64,000 bases of DNA from Methylobacterium sp. Leaf108 (GTDB lineage: Bacteria; Pseudomonadota; Alphaproteobacteria; Rhizobiales; Beijerinckiaceae). The translations under genes and the position numbers were made by a program. Of the stretch, positions 8,625 through 16,263 are shown piece by piece. How positions within the stretch are numbered: position 1 is the stretch's first letter; every line of letters begins with the position of its first letter. The stretch spans positions 682,548 to 746,547 of the forward strand of contig NZ_LMND01000001.1 of assembly GCF_001423265.1 (NCBI RefSeq). The letters are read 5' to 3'. A model generated the notes under the pieces. It did not search any database. It was given only the letters and a program-made list of their open reading frames with translations, and had not been told where the DNA came from.

Positions 8625-8816
8625 CTAGAACCCCATCCGCTCCACCAGCCACCAGGTCGAGCCGGCGATCACCGCGCACCACACCAGGGTCAGGCCCGCC
8701 CCCAGGCAGAGGCCGAGCGCGATGAGGCGGTCCTTCCACGCCTCGTCGTCCCGTTCCCGGCCATCGCCCGCCGGCTCGTCCCGTTTCCGGCCAAGCCTCA
8801 TCCCGAATCGCGCCAT
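8625..8816 (-). CDS. Small hypothetical membrane protein (63 aa)
   Basis: A 63-residue frame on the minus strand between the fibre and lysozyme genes. The N-terminal half is strongly charged (RLGRKRDEPAGDGRERDDEAWKDRL) and the C-terminal half is one hydrophobic helix (IALGLCLGAGLTLVWCAVIAGSTWWL). A cytosolic charged tail plus one membrane span is plausible for a lysis-control or antiholin-like protein, but there is no recognisable family. Its orientation is opposite to its neighbours, which weakens a role in the same operon. It could be spurious. Confidence 0.4.
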   Translation of the reverse strand: MARFGMRLGRKRDEPAGDGRERDDEAWKDRLIALGLCLGAGLTLVWCAVIAGSTWWLVERMGF

Positions 8817-8897
8817 CGGCCCCTCTCATTCCGTCCGTTCCGGTGGACCGCGCAAGCCGCGCACCGCCGCCCCCGATCCCTCGACAGGAGACGATCC

Positions 8898-9590
8898 ATG
8901 GACCTCAGCGCCATCGGCCGCGCCGCGCTCATCGCCCGGGAAGGGCGCCGGCTCTCCGCCTACCGCGATTCCGTCGGGATCTGGACGATCGGGGTCGGGC
9001 ACACCAGCGCGGCCGGGCCACCCCTGGTGACGCCGGGCCTCAGGCTGAGTGCGGCCGAATGCGACGCGCTCTTTGCCCGCGACGTCGCCCGCTACGCCGA
9101 CACCGTGCGCGGCGCGGTGCCAGCGGACCTGCCCGCGGACTTGCCCGAGCACGCCTTCGACGCCCTCGTCTCCCTCTGCTTCAACATCGGGCAGCCGGCC
9201 TTCCTGCGCTCCACCGTGATCCGGCGCCTCAGGGCCGGCGACCGCGAGGGAGCGGCCGAGGCCATCCTGATGTGGAACCGGCCGGCCTCCATCGTCACCC
9301 GCCGCCAGGCCGAGCACGACCAGTTCCGCACGCCCTACGCGCTCGCCCTGCCGTCGGCCCGCCGGGGCGAGGCGCCCGTCGCGGCCCCGCCCGCCGCCGT
9401 GCCGCCCGCGCGCCGGCCGATCCCCCGCGCCCCGCACCTCGTCCCCGCACGCCCGCAGACACGGCCGGCGGCGCCTCTCGAGGAACCCACACGTCCCGAG
9501 GAACCCACACGTCCCGAGGAACCCACACGTCCCGAGGAACCCAAGGGCCTGTGGGGCCGCCTCCTCGCCCGCCTGCACCCCGGCGCCTGA
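8898..9590 (+). CDS. GH24 (T4-type) lysozyme / endolysin with Pro-rich tail
   Basis: A 230-residue glycoside hydrolase family 24 lysozyme. The catalytic triad spacing E-x8-D-x5-T is intact: Glu15, Asp24 and Thr30 in EGRRLSAYRDSVGIWTIGVGHT. The helix FDALVSLCFNIGQPAFLRSTVIRRL and the segment GAAEAILMWNRP are typical of the second lobe. There is no signal peptide, so export would need a holin or the tail. After about residue 155 comes a Pro/Arg-rich linker containing a tandem EEPTRP repeat and a short end GLWGRLLARL that may be amphipathic. A purine-rich ribosome site lies 8 bases before ATG 8898. It fits host lysis for particle release. Confidence 0.92.
   Translation: MDLSAIGRAALIAREGRRLSAYRDSVGIWTIGVGHTSAAGPPLVTPGLRLSAAECDALFARDVARYADTVRGAVPADLPADLPEHAFDALVSLCFNIGQPAFLRSTVIRRLRAGDREGAAEAILMWNRPASIVTRRQAEHDQFRTPYALALPSARRGEAPVAAPPAAVPPARRPIPRAPHLVPARPQTRPAAPLEEPTRPEEPTRPEEPTRPEEPKGLWGRLLARLHPGA
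9480..9542 (+). repeat. 18-base tandem repeat in the lysozyme linker (3.5 copies)
   Basis: Three exact copies of an 18-base unit (GAGGAACCCACACGTCCC), at 9480-9497, 9498-9515 and 9516-9533, plus nine bases of a fourth. It keeps frame and encodes EEPTRP repeats in the Pro-rich tail of the lysozyme. Exact identity between copies points to recent slippage, so copy number is likely to vary between strains. Confidence 0.95.
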
Positions 9591-9626
9591 CCCCGCTTCC
9601 CCTCACCCTCTCGAAGGACCGACGCC

Positions 9627-10160
9627 ATGCTGCGATACCGTGCGCCACACGCCCTCCTCGGAACGGCCCTGCTCGCCCTCGTCCTCGACACCGGTTCCGC
9701 CCGGGCGGACCCGGCGACGAGCCTCGCCCTGCCCTGGGGCGACGCCGTCGTCGCCCTGGCGCAGGGCCTCACGAGCCTGCTCCTGCCCCTGGCGATCGCC
9801 GCCGCCACGGCTGCCGCGGCGCGGATCGCCGGCCCCTTGCGCCTCCTCGTCACCGCGGCCCTGGTCGAGCGCCTCGTGACCAACGTCGCCGACTACGCGG
9901 TGAACGCCGTGGCCGGGGCCGCGCGCGGGCGCACCCTCGACGTGCCGATCGGCACGGCGGTGATCGCGCGGGCGGTCCGGCGCGGCCACGACGAGGCCCC
10001 GGCCTGGCTGATGGGTGCGGCCGGCGGCCCGGCCGGCCTCGCCGAGAAGGTGTTTCGCAGCCTGCCCCTCGATGCGCGGGCCACCGCGGCCAACACCCTC
10101 GTGCCGGCCCTTGACGAGGCCCTGGCGAAGCGCACGCGGCCGGCCGACCCGATGCCCTGA
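9627..10160 (+). CDS. Hypothetical membrane protein in lysis region (holin-like candidate)
   Basis: A 177-residue protein with no family I recognise. It starts with a signal-like hydrophobic helix (ALLGTALLALVLDTGSARADP) that could be cleaved at the ADP site. A second long hydrophobic stretch follows (VVALAQGLTSLLLPLAIAAATAAAARIAG and LRLLVTAALVERLV). The rest is Ala-rich and helical. The position straight after an endolysin gene and before a second membrane protein suggests a holin or accessory lysis role, but that rests on context only. The start at ATG 9627 has a GAAGGA-type ribosome site upstream. Confidence 0.65.
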   Translation: MLRYRAPHALLGTALLALVLDTGSARADPATSLALPWGDAVVALAQGLTSLLLPLAIAAATAAAARIAGPLRLLVTAALVERLVTNVADYAVNAVAGAARGRTLDVPIGTAVIARAVRRGHDEAPAWLMGAAGGPAGLAEKVFRSLPLDARATAANTLVPALDEALAKRTRPADPMP

Positions 10161-10178
10161 CGACACGGGGAGGCCGGC

Positions 10179-10547
10179 GTGGACAAGATCGCCCTCGGCA
10201 AGGCCGCCCTCGACGCCGCCCGCCTGCTCCTGAGCGAGGGCGGGGCCGGCTGGCTCGTGGCGTTCCTCCTCGGCCTCGCCTGCCTCCACCTCCATCGCGA
10301 GGTCCAGCGCGTCCACGAGGCGCGGATCGGCGAGACCGGCACCACCGCCGCCGCCCTCGAACGGGCCTCGCAGACCAATGCCGCCGTGGCCGCCGCCCTG
10401 GAGAGCCGCAGCCGGGTGGTCGAGGACCTGTCGCGGCTGGCCGGCGAGATCGCCCGCGGGGTCGACCGCAGCGACGAGCGCGCCCGCGACCGCTTCGACG
10501 AGATCCTGCGCCGGATCGGCGACCTCCAGCAGCGCACCCGCCCTTAG
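10179..10547 (+). CDS. Membrane-anchored coiled-coil protein, spanin- or holin-like candidate
   Basis: A 122-residue protein starting at GTG 10179, which a GGGGAGG ribosome site at 10167-10173 supports. An N-terminal membrane helix (GGAGWLVAFLLGLACLHL, residues about 22-40) is followed by a long charged helical region rich in heptad-like Glu/Arg/Leu (VEDLSRLAGEIARGVDRSDERARDRFDEILRRIGDLQQR). That architecture resembles inner-membrane spanin subunits or small phage membrane adaptors. No specific family is claimed. It lies 18 bases after the preceding gene and before another short protein in the same direction, consistent with one lysis cassette. Confidence 0.65.
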   Translation: MDKIALGKAALDAARLLLSEGGAGWLVAFLLGLACLHLHREVQRVHEARIGETGTTAAALERASQTNAAVAAALESRSRVVEDLSRLAGEIARGVDRSDERARDRFDEILRRIGDLQQRTRP

Positions 10548-10587
10548 ATCCGCGCGACCCGCGGACCCGCCTCGAAGGACACCTGCC

Positions 10588-10800
10588 ATGCGCGACCTCC
10601 TCCGTCGTTCCCGCCCCGAGACCGCACGGGGCCGTCGCCGGGCCGCGGTGCTCCGCTTCGGGCTCGCGCAGCGGCGCTTCGAGCGCTCCATCGCCGCCCT
10701 GCGCGAGGCGGCCCTCGACGAGGTCGACCGGCAGGTGGCGGTGAGCACCACCCTGCGTGCCGCCGCCGACCGGCTCGCCTCGGAGGCCGGGCGCCTTTGA
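10588..10800 (+). CDS. Small hypothetical Arg-rich helical protein (70 aa)
   Basis: A 70-residue, strongly basic and entirely helical protein (MRDLLRRSRPETARGRRRAAVLRFGL...), with a CGAAGGACACC ribosome site before ATG 10588. There is no membrane helix and no known domain. It closes the run of small genes after the lysozyme. It is judged real because of its ribosome site, its spacing and the codon bias matching its neighbours; its function is unknown. Confidence 0.55.
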   Translation: MRDLLRRSRPETARGRRRAAVLRFGLAQRRFERSIAALREAALDEVDRQVAVSTTLRAAADRLASEAGRL

Positions 10801-10887
10801 CGGGCGACCCGGAACCTGGGACGCTGCGTCCCCCGGCTCCATTCGCATTCAGGGCGCATTCAGTGCCCGGGGGGCACTGCCATCGCC

Positions 10888-11256
10888 ATGCGTTACGTCC
10901 TCGCCCTGTTGTTCGCCGGCCTGACCGTCGCGGTTCTCGCGACGGAACCCGGCGAGACGTGGGCCGAGGAATCCGCCGCGCCGGTGGTCGGCACCATCCC
11001 TGTCCAGGCGATGCCGCGCACCGAATCCTGCCTCAGCCCGGCCGACATGCGCGAGGCGCTCGCCGACAAGCGGGTGATCGAGCCCGTCGCCGCGATCCGC
11101 GCCGCCAGGCAGGTGATCCCGCGCGCCGAGATCCAGCGCGCCCGCCTGTGCCGTCACGACGACGGCCTCGTCTACCTGCTCACGGCCTTGCGCCGGGACG
11201 GGCAGTTCGTGCACGTGATGGTCGACGCCACGACCGGACAGATCACCGGGCGTTGA
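10888..11256 (+). CDS. Periplasmic PepSY-domain protein (FeuN-like)
   Basis: A 122-residue protein with a signal peptide (YVLALLFAGLTVAVLATEPGETWAEE) and a PepSY-type domain covering the rest, ending in the typical GQFVHVMVDATTGQITGR. Two Cys residues (in SCLSP and RLCRH) may form a disulfide. The gene lies 55 bases upstream of an OmpR-family response regulator. In rhizobia a small periplasmic PepSY-like protein, FeuN, sits beside the FeuP/FeuQ pair and restrains the sensor kinase. By analogy this protein probably inhibits the periplasmic domain of the kinase encoded at 17.8-19.2 kb. That link is inference from gene order and domain type. Confidence 0.8.
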   Translation: MRYVLALLFAGLTVAVLATEPGETWAEESAAPVVGTIPVQAMPRTESCLSPADMREALADKRVIEPVAAIRAARQVIPRAEIQRARLCRHDDGLVYLLTALRRDGQFVHVMVDATTGQITGR

Positions 11257-11267
11257 CGGACCGGACA

Positions 11268-11295
11268 TGACATGACGGACTTGACATGACGGACT
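11268..11295 (+). repeat. 14-base tandem direct repeat before the response regulator gene
   Basis: Two exact adjacent copies of TGACATGACGGACT, at 11268-11281 and 11282-11295, between the PepSY and response regulator genes and ending 16 bases before the GTG start. OmpR-family regulators bind direct repeats, so this may be an autoregulatory site. It could equally be a slippage duplication that only alters the spacing to the ribosome site. Confidence 0.6.
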
Positions 11296-11311
11296 CGGGG
11301 AGGACTTCGCG

Positions 11312-11989
11312 GTGAGACTGCTCGTCGTCGAGGACGATCGCGACATCAACCGGCAGGTGGTGAACGCCCTGGAGGAGGCCGGCTACGTCGCCGACAAGGC
11401 CTTCGACGGCGAGGAGGGCGGCTATCTCGGCGAGAGCGAGCCCTACGACGCCATCATCCTCGACATGGGCCTGCCCAAGGCCGACGGCGTCAGCGTCCTG
11501 CAGAAGTGGCGCCGGGCCGGCATCAAGACGCCCGTCATCATCCTCACCGCCCGCGACCGCTGGAGCGACAAGGTCGACGGCTTCGACGCGGGCGCCGACG
11601 ACTACGTCACCAAGCCCTTCCACATGGAGGAGCTGATGGCGCGGGTCCGCGCCCTGCTGCGGCGGGCGGCCGGGCACGCCACCAGCCAGATCGCCTGCGG
11701 CCCGGTGGTCCTCGACACCCGGTCCGGCCGGGTGTTCGTCGACGGCAACCCGGTCAAGCTCACGAGCCACGAATACCGGCTGCTGTCCTACCTGATGCAC
11801 CACACCGGCCGGGTGGTCTCGCGGGCGGAACTGACCGAGCACCTCTACGACCAGGACTTCGACCGCGATTCCAACACCATCGAGGTCTTCGTCGGCCGCC
11901 TGCGCAAGAAGCTGGCGGTGGACCTGATCCAGACCGTGCGGGGGCTCGGCTACCTCGTCGACCCCAACCATCCCGCCCAGCGGGTCTGA
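11312..11989 (+). CDS. feuP: OmpR-family response regulator (FeuP-like)
   Basis: A 225-residue response regulator. Receiver domain residues 1-115: acidic pocket Asp8/Asp9, phospho-acceptor Asp51 in IILDMGLPKAD, Thr in ILTARD and Lys in YVTKPF. The C-terminal winged helix is of the OmpR type (TSHEYRLLSYLMHHTGRVVSRAELTEHLY, then NTIEVFVGRLRKKL and VRGLGYLV). Sequence style and the downstream ccm genes point to the FeuP/PhoP-like branch of Alphaproteobacteria. The start is GTG 11312 with a GGGGAGGA ribosome site. The matching kinase gene is 5.8 kb downstream rather than adjacent; a sugar-nucleotide cluster lies between. The gene symbol is by homology to the rhizobial pair. Confidence 0.9.
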   Translation: MRLLVVEDDRDINRQVVNALEEAGYVADKAFDGEEGGYLGESEPYDAIILDMGLPKADGVSVLQKWRRAGIKTPVIILTARDRWSDKVDGFDAGADDYVTKPFHMEELMARVRALLRRAAGHATSQIACGPVVLDTRSGRVFVDGNPVKLTSHEYRLLSYLMHHTGRVVSRAELTEHLYDQDFDRDSNTIEVFVGRLRKKLAVDLIQTVRGLGYLVDPNHPAQRV

Positions 11990-11998
11990 CGCGCGGCC

Positions 11999-12040
11999 AG
12001 CCCCCGTCGGGGCCCCCTTGCGGGGGCGCCGTCGACTTTT
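11999..12040 (+). terminator. Possible terminator after the response regulator gene
   Basis: A GC-rich hairpin GCCCCC-TTGC-GGGGGC at 12012-12027, with an overlapping alternative CCCC/GGGG pairing just upstream, is followed ten bases later by a short T run at 12037-12040. It lies just after the response regulator stop. The distance between stem and T run makes it a weak intrinsic terminator. Confidence 0.4.
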
Positions 12041-12125
12041 GGAACGTTCGGACAAGACAATCGGGATGCGCCCGGCGGCGTCCTCCCTTAGACAGGCCGG
12101 CATCGCCGACGGGGGAGTGAAGCAC

Positions 12126-12644
12126 ATGAGATCGACATGGCCGATGCGGGCGGCCGCCGCCGCCCTCCTGACGATCCTCGCCGGGCTCCCGGCGGACGCC
12201 AAGCCGGTGACGGTGACGCCCGGCAATCCGCCCGTGACCGTCGACGTCCCCGCCGCCTGGAAGGCCTCGAAGATCGACCGCGGCATCCAGGCCAAGACCG
12301 CCGACGACGAGGTCTTCGTCTGGTTCGAGAGCTACCGTCCGGCGCAGTTCAAGACGCTGCTCGACGAGCACAACGCCTACTTCAAGAAGCAGGGCGTCGC
12401 GATCACCGGCCAGGGCGCCTCCCAGGAGAAGGATTTCCCGACCTACGTCGTCAAGACGACGGACTATCCGGCCACCTACGAGGGCAAGCGGACGATCCTG
12501 CGCTACATCTCCGTGGCCCCCAAGGACACGACCAAGCGCGAGTTGCTGGTGAGCATCTGGGCCTCGCCCGAAGGCGAGACGACCTATGCGGCCGACCTCG
12601 ACACGATCTTCAAGAGCTTCAGGGCCTCCGTCGAGGGGCTGTGA
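12126..12644 (+). CDS. Secreted hypothetical protein, DcrB/PsbP-like fold suspected
   Basis: A 172-residue exported protein: signal peptide MRSTWPMRAAAAALLTILAGLPADA, then a single domain opening with PVTVDVPAAWKASKIDRG and ending in a YAADLDTIFKSFRA helix. The pattern (short strand, 'P-x-x-W' segment, helix, then strands ending in a helix with 'I-x-x-S-F') resembles the DUF1795/DcrB/PsbP fold, but this is a shape judgement only. ATG 12126 was chosen for the GGGGGAGTGA ribosome site and signal peptide; a longer frame starting at 12018 overlaps the putative terminator. It is flanked by the response regulator and the sugar cluster; its role is unknown. Confidence 0.75.
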   Translation: MRSTWPMRAAAAALLTILAGLPADAKPVTVTPGNPPVTVDVPAAWKASKIDRGIQAKTADDEVFVWFESYRPAQFKTLLDEHNAYFKKQGVAITGQGASQEKDFPTYVVKTTDYPATYEGKRTILRYISVAPKDTTKRELLVSIWASPEGETTYAADLDTIFKSFRASVEGL

Positions 12645-12984
12645 CCGGCGCGCCGGCGCGAACGGAACGATCGGTGCCGGCCAGGGTTCGCCACAGCGTT
12701 GACGAATCCCGCCCGAAGCAATCAAACAGGCAGGCGATGCATTCGATGCGGCAAGGAGCGTCGAATCGGCCGCGCGAGGAGAGCGAGCCACTGTACAACG
12801 CCTCACACGGGACCTGGCCGATACCGGCCGTGTCCTCGACAACCCCTTCGCACCCGGCGTTCGACGGGCGGCCATCGGGGCATCCCGACCCGACATCTCG
12901 CTCAGACGACGGAGTTTCGCCTTTGAACCGCTCGACGACCGCGTCCTTGGACACCGACAGGCTGGCAGCCCGGGAGGCGGCATC
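12645..12984. other. 340-base intergenic stretch before the sugar cluster
   Basis: No convincing gene. The composition is somewhat less biased than the neighbours, and the short frames lack ribosome sites and homology. It includes the inverted element GGCCGATACCGGCC at 12818-12831 and would hold the promoter of the sugar-nucleotide operon. It may also be the left junction of an inserted segment. Confidence 0.5.
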
Positions 12985-13752
12985 GTGAAGGCCGTCATCC
13001 TCGCGGGCGGTCTCGGGACGCGGCTGTCCGAGGAGACGGTGGTGCGGCCCAAGCCCATGGTCGAGATCGGGGGACGGCCGATCCTCTGGCACATCATGCA
13101 GATCTTCGCGGCCCACGGCACGACCGACTTCGTGATCTGCCTGGGTTACAAGGGCTACATGATCAAGGAATTTTTTCTTAACTACCGCCTCCACCTGAGC
13201 GACGTCACCATCGACATCGGCCGCGGGAAGATCGATTTCCATCGCTCGAAGGCCGAGAACTGGCGCATCTCGCTGATCGAGACGGGCCCGGAGACGATGA
13301 CCGGCGGCCGCCTCAAACGGGTGCGGGACTACCTCGGCGACGAGGACTTCTTCATGACCTACGGCGACGGGGTCTCCGACGTGGACCTCACGGCGCTCGC
13401 CGCCTATCACAGGGAGCGCGGGCGGCTGGCGACGCTGACGGCGGTGCTGCCGCCGGGCCGTTTCGGCGCCCTGGAGCTCGACCGGGGCGGCGTGCGCCGG
13501 TTCCGCGAGAAGCCGGTGGGCGACGGTGTGGCGATCAACGGCGGCTTCTTCGTGCTCTCGCCCAAGGTGATCGACCTCATCGAGGGCGACACCACCGTCT
13601 GGGAGAAGGGCCCGCTGGAGACCCTGGCGCGGGAGGACCAGTTGTCGGCCTACGTCCATGACGGGTTCTGGCACGCGATGGACACCCTGCGCGACAAGAA
13701 CCACCTCGAAGCGTTGTGGACCCAGGGTGCGGCCCCCTGGAAGCTTTGGTAG
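12985..13752 (+). CDS. rfbF: Glucose-1-phosphate cytidylyltransferase
   Basis: A 255-residue enzyme making CDP-glucose from CTP and glucose 1-phosphate, the committed step to CDP-linked 6-deoxy sugars. The nucleotidyltransferase signature ILAGGLGTRLSEET opens the protein, followed by RPKPMVEIGGRPILWHIM. YGDGVSDVDL holds the metal-binding Asp, and the ending HDGFWHAMDTLRDKNHLEALW is typical of RfbF rather than RmlA. The start is GTG 12985 with an upstream GGGAGG site. It is the first gene of a five-gene sugar cluster. Confidence 0.95.
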   Translation: MKAVILAGGLGTRLSEETVVRPKPMVEIGGRPILWHIMQIFAAHGTTDFVICLGYKGYMIKEFFLNYRLHLSDVTIDIGRGKIDFHRSKAENWRISLIETGPETMTGGRLKRVRDYLGDEDFFMTYGDGVSDVDLTALAAYHRERGRLATLTAVLPPGRFGALELDRGGVRRFREKPVGDGVAINGGFFVLSPKVIDLIEGDTTVWEKGPLETLAREDQLSAYVHDGFWHAMDTLRDKNHLEALWTQGAAPWKLW

Positions 13753-13910
13753 CCCCTCACGAAGTCTTGAACGTCTCGGCGCCGCCGTCGGCGCCGGTCT
13801 TTTTCGGCACCGCAGCGAGAACCGGGCTCCTCTTTTCGAGCCGATGCTCTAGAGGTCGATTTTTGGAGACCGGCTCTGCGAGGCGGGTCGGACGAACCAG
13901 CCGGAGCATC

Positions 13911-15032
13911 GTGCGGTTGCCAGTGATCCACCGTCCCGCCGCCTCGAACCCCGACCCCGCCTTTTGGTCCGGGCGCCGCGTGGTCCTGACCGGTCATACC
14001 GGCTTCAAGGGCGCCTGGCTCAGCGTGTGGCTCGCCCGTCTCGGGGCCCGGGTGACCGGGCTCGCCCTCGCCCCCGAGCCGACGCCCCATCTCTTCGAGG
14101 CGATCGGCTTCCCCCCGGCCGCGTCCCACCTCGTCGACATCCGCGACCGCGCGGCGGTGGCGGCCTGCCTCGAGGCGGCGCGGCCCGAGGTCGTCCTCCA
14201 CATGGCGGCCCAGGCCCTGGTGCGGCCCTCCTACGGCGACCCGGTCGGCACCTTCGCCACCAACGTGATGGGGACCGTCAACCTCCTCGACGCCGTCCGG
14301 AGCTGTCCGACCGTGCGGGCCGTGGTGGTGGTGACGAGCGACAAGGCCTACGAGAACCGCGAGTGGCCCCATGCCTATCGCGAGACGGACTCCTTGGGCG
14401 GTCACGACCCCTACAGCGCCTCGAAGGCCTGCGCCGAACTGGTCACGGCCGCCTACCGCGCCTCGTTCTTCGCGAACGGCGCCCACCCGGCCCGGATCGG
14501 CACCGCGCGGGCGGGCAACGTCATCGGCGGCGGCGACCGCTCCCCCGACCGCCTGATCCCGGACATCATGCGCGGCTTTGCGCGGGGCGCATCGGTGGAG
14601 ATCCGCTCGCCCCGGGCGATCCGCCCCTGGCAGCACGTCCTCGAACCCTTGAGCGGCTACCTGCGCCTCGCCGAGGCGCTCGCCGGCGACGAGGGCGGGC
14701 GCTTTGCGCAAGCCTGGAACTTCGGGCCGGCGGACGAGGATTGCCGCCCGGTCTCGGCCATCGCCGACCGGTTGGCCGCGAGCTGGGGCGAGGGCGCGGC
14801 CTGGCACGTGTCGACGGCCGGGCACCCCCACGAGGCCGGCACCCTCAAGGTCGATTCCGCCAAGGCGCGGGCCGGGCTCGGCTGGGACCGGCGCCTGTCG
14901 CTGGACACGGCCCTGGACTGGACCGCGCGCTGGTATCGGGAGGACGCCGGCGGGCGGGCGGCCCTCGATCTGATGCAGGGCCAGATCGCCGATTACGAGG
15001 CGCTCGGCGCTCCCGCCGGAGCCGGCGCATGA
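13911..15032 (+). CDS. rfbG: CDP-glucose 4,6-dehydratase
   Basis: A 373-residue short-chain dehydrogenase/reductase-type dehydratase converting CDP-glucose to CDP-4-keto-6-deoxyglucose. The NAD-binding glycine motif lies in VVLTGHTGFKGAWLS, the active-site Thr in VVTSDKAYEN, and the catalytic Tyr-x3-Lys is PYSASKACAE. The C-terminal part (RPWQHVLEPLSGYLRLAEAL, WNFGPADEDC) is specific to RfbG. Start GTG 13911 is preferred because of a CCGGAG site and family length; a longer frame to 13716 adds an unrelated stretch overlapping the rfbF end. The stop overlaps the next start by 4 bases. Confidence 0.94.
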   Translation: MRLPVIHRPAASNPDPAFWSGRRVVLTGHTGFKGAWLSVWLARLGARVTGLALAPEPTPHLFEAIGFPPAASHLVDIRDRAAVAACLEAARPEVVLHMAAQALVRPSYGDPVGTFATNVMGTVNLLDAVRSCPTVRAVVVVTSDKAYENREWPHAYRETDSLGGHDPYSASKACAELVTAAYRASFFANGAHPARIGTARAGNVIGGGDRSPDRLIPDIMRGFARGASVEIRSPRAIRPWQHVLEPLSGYLRLAEALAGDEGGRFAQAWNFGPADEDCRPVSAIADRLAASWGEGAAWHVSTAGHPHEAGTLKVDSAKARAGLGWDRRLSLDTALDWTARWYREDAGGRAALDLMQGQIADYEALGAPAGAGA

Positions 15033-16258
15033 GCGGCCTCCACTGCCGCGGCTGCGGCGCACCCCTGACCCGGACCGTGGTCGACCTCGGCCTGTCGCCG
15101 CTCGCCAACGCCTACGTGCCGGCCGATGCGGCGGGGCGCGGCGAGAGGGTGCATCCCCTGCGGGCCTACCTGTGCGAGGCCTGCTTCCTCGTCCAGCTCG
15201 AGGAGTTCGAGACGCCCGAGGCGATCTTCTCCGACTACGCCTATTTCTCGGGGTTCTCCGCCGGCTGGCTCGCCCATGCCGAGCGCTACGCCCGGGCGAT
15301 GCAGGCCCGCCTGGGCCTGACCGCCCGGTCCAAGGTTGTCGAGGTCGCCAGCAACGACGGCTACCTGCTGCAATACTTCGTCGCCGCCGGCATCCCGGTG
15401 CTCGGCGTCGAGCCCGCCGCCAACGTCGCCAGGGCGGCGGTGGACCGCGGCGTGCCCACCGAGGTCGCCTTCTTCGGGCAGGCGACCGCCGCGCGCCTGA
15501 AGGCGGCCGGCCACGAGGCGGACCTCATCGCCGCCAACAACGTGCTGGCGCATGTGCCCGACCTCCACGGCTTCCTCACCGGGTTCCGGACACTCCTGAA
15601 GCCCGACGGCGTGGCGACCTTCGAGTTCCCGCACCTCCTGCGGATGATCGCCGAGCGCCAGTTCGACACGATCTACCACGAGCACTTCTCGTACCTGTCG
15701 CTGGGCGTCGTGGCGGATCTGGCCGCGCGCAGCGGCCTGCGGGTGTTCGACGTGGAGGAATGGCCGACCCACGGCGGCTCGCTGCGGGTCTTCGCCTGCC
15801 ATGCGGCCGCGGCCCATCCGGCGAGCCCCGCGGTCGCGCGCGTCCTGGCCGACGAGCGCGCGGCCGGCCTGTTCGACGCCTCGGGCTACGACGCCTTCGC
15901 CGAGGCGGTGATCGACATCAAATGCGAGACCCTGACCTTCCTCGCCACCGCGCGGCGCGAGGGCAAGACCGTGCTGGGCTACGGCGCGGCGGCAAAGGGC
16001 AACACCTTCCTCAACTACTGCGGCATCGGCCCCGAACTGGTGGGCGCGGTCGCCGACCGCTCGCCGCACAAGCAGGGCATGCTGCTGCCGGGCAGCCGTA
16101 TCCCGATCGTCTCGCCGGAGGCGCTGCTGGCGCGGCGGCCGGACTACGTCCTGATCCTGCCCTGGAACCTGCGCGACGAGGTGATGGAGCAGATGGCCGC
16201 CATCCGGGCCTGGGGCGGTCGCTTCGTGACCGCGATCCCGCGCCTGAGCGTGACCTGA
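15029..16258 (+). CDS. Sugar C-methyltransferase (TylC3/NovU-like)
   Basis: A 409-residue SAM-dependent C-methyltransferase of the three-part sugar type: an N-terminal zinc-binding domain (Cys6-x2-Cys9 and CEAC), a central Rossmann methyltransferase (VVEVASNDGYLLQYFVAAGI, LIAANNVLAHVPDL, FDTIYHEHFSYLSL) and a C-terminal domain with GYGAAAKGNTFLNYCGIG. YHEHFSYLS is the conserved His-rich active-site block of the TylC3 group, which methylates C3 of NDP-4-keto-6-deoxy sugars. Beside rfbFG its substrate is probably CDP-4-keto-6-deoxyglucose, giving a branched sugar; that is inference from context. It overlaps rfbG by 4 bases. Confidence 0.92.
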   Translation: MSGLHCRGCGAPLTRTVVDLGLSPLANAYVPADAAGRGERVHPLRAYLCEACFLVQLEEFETPEAIFSDYAYFSGFSAGWLAHAERYARAMQARLGLTARSKVVEVASNDGYLLQYFVAAGIPVLGVEPAANVARAAVDRGVPTEVAFFGQATAARLKAAGHEADLIAANNVLAHVPDLHGFLTGFRTLLKPDGVATFEFPHLLRMIAERQFDTIYHEHFSYLSLGVVADLAARSGLRVFDVEEWPTHGGSLRVFACHAAAAHPASPAVARVLADERAAGLFDASGYDAFAEAVIDIKCETLTFLATARREGKTVLGYGAAAKGNTFLNYCGIGPELVGAVADRSPHKQGMLLPGSRIPIVSPEALLARRPDYVLILPWNLRDEVMEQMAAIRAWGGRFVTAIPRLSVT

Positions 16259-16263
16259 GCCGC

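Noticed and set aside
12018..12125. A longer N-terminus for the secreted protein at 12126
   Set aside because: It would start in the terminator-like hairpin and hide the signal peptide; the ribosome site favours 12126.
12645..12984. Short frames between the secreted protein and rfbF as genes
   Set aside because: No ribosome sites, domains or consistent codon bias.
13716..13910. A longer N-terminus for rfbG overlapping the rfbF end
   Set aside because: The extra 65 residues have no homology-like features and lack a ribosome site; GTG 13911 gives the family length.
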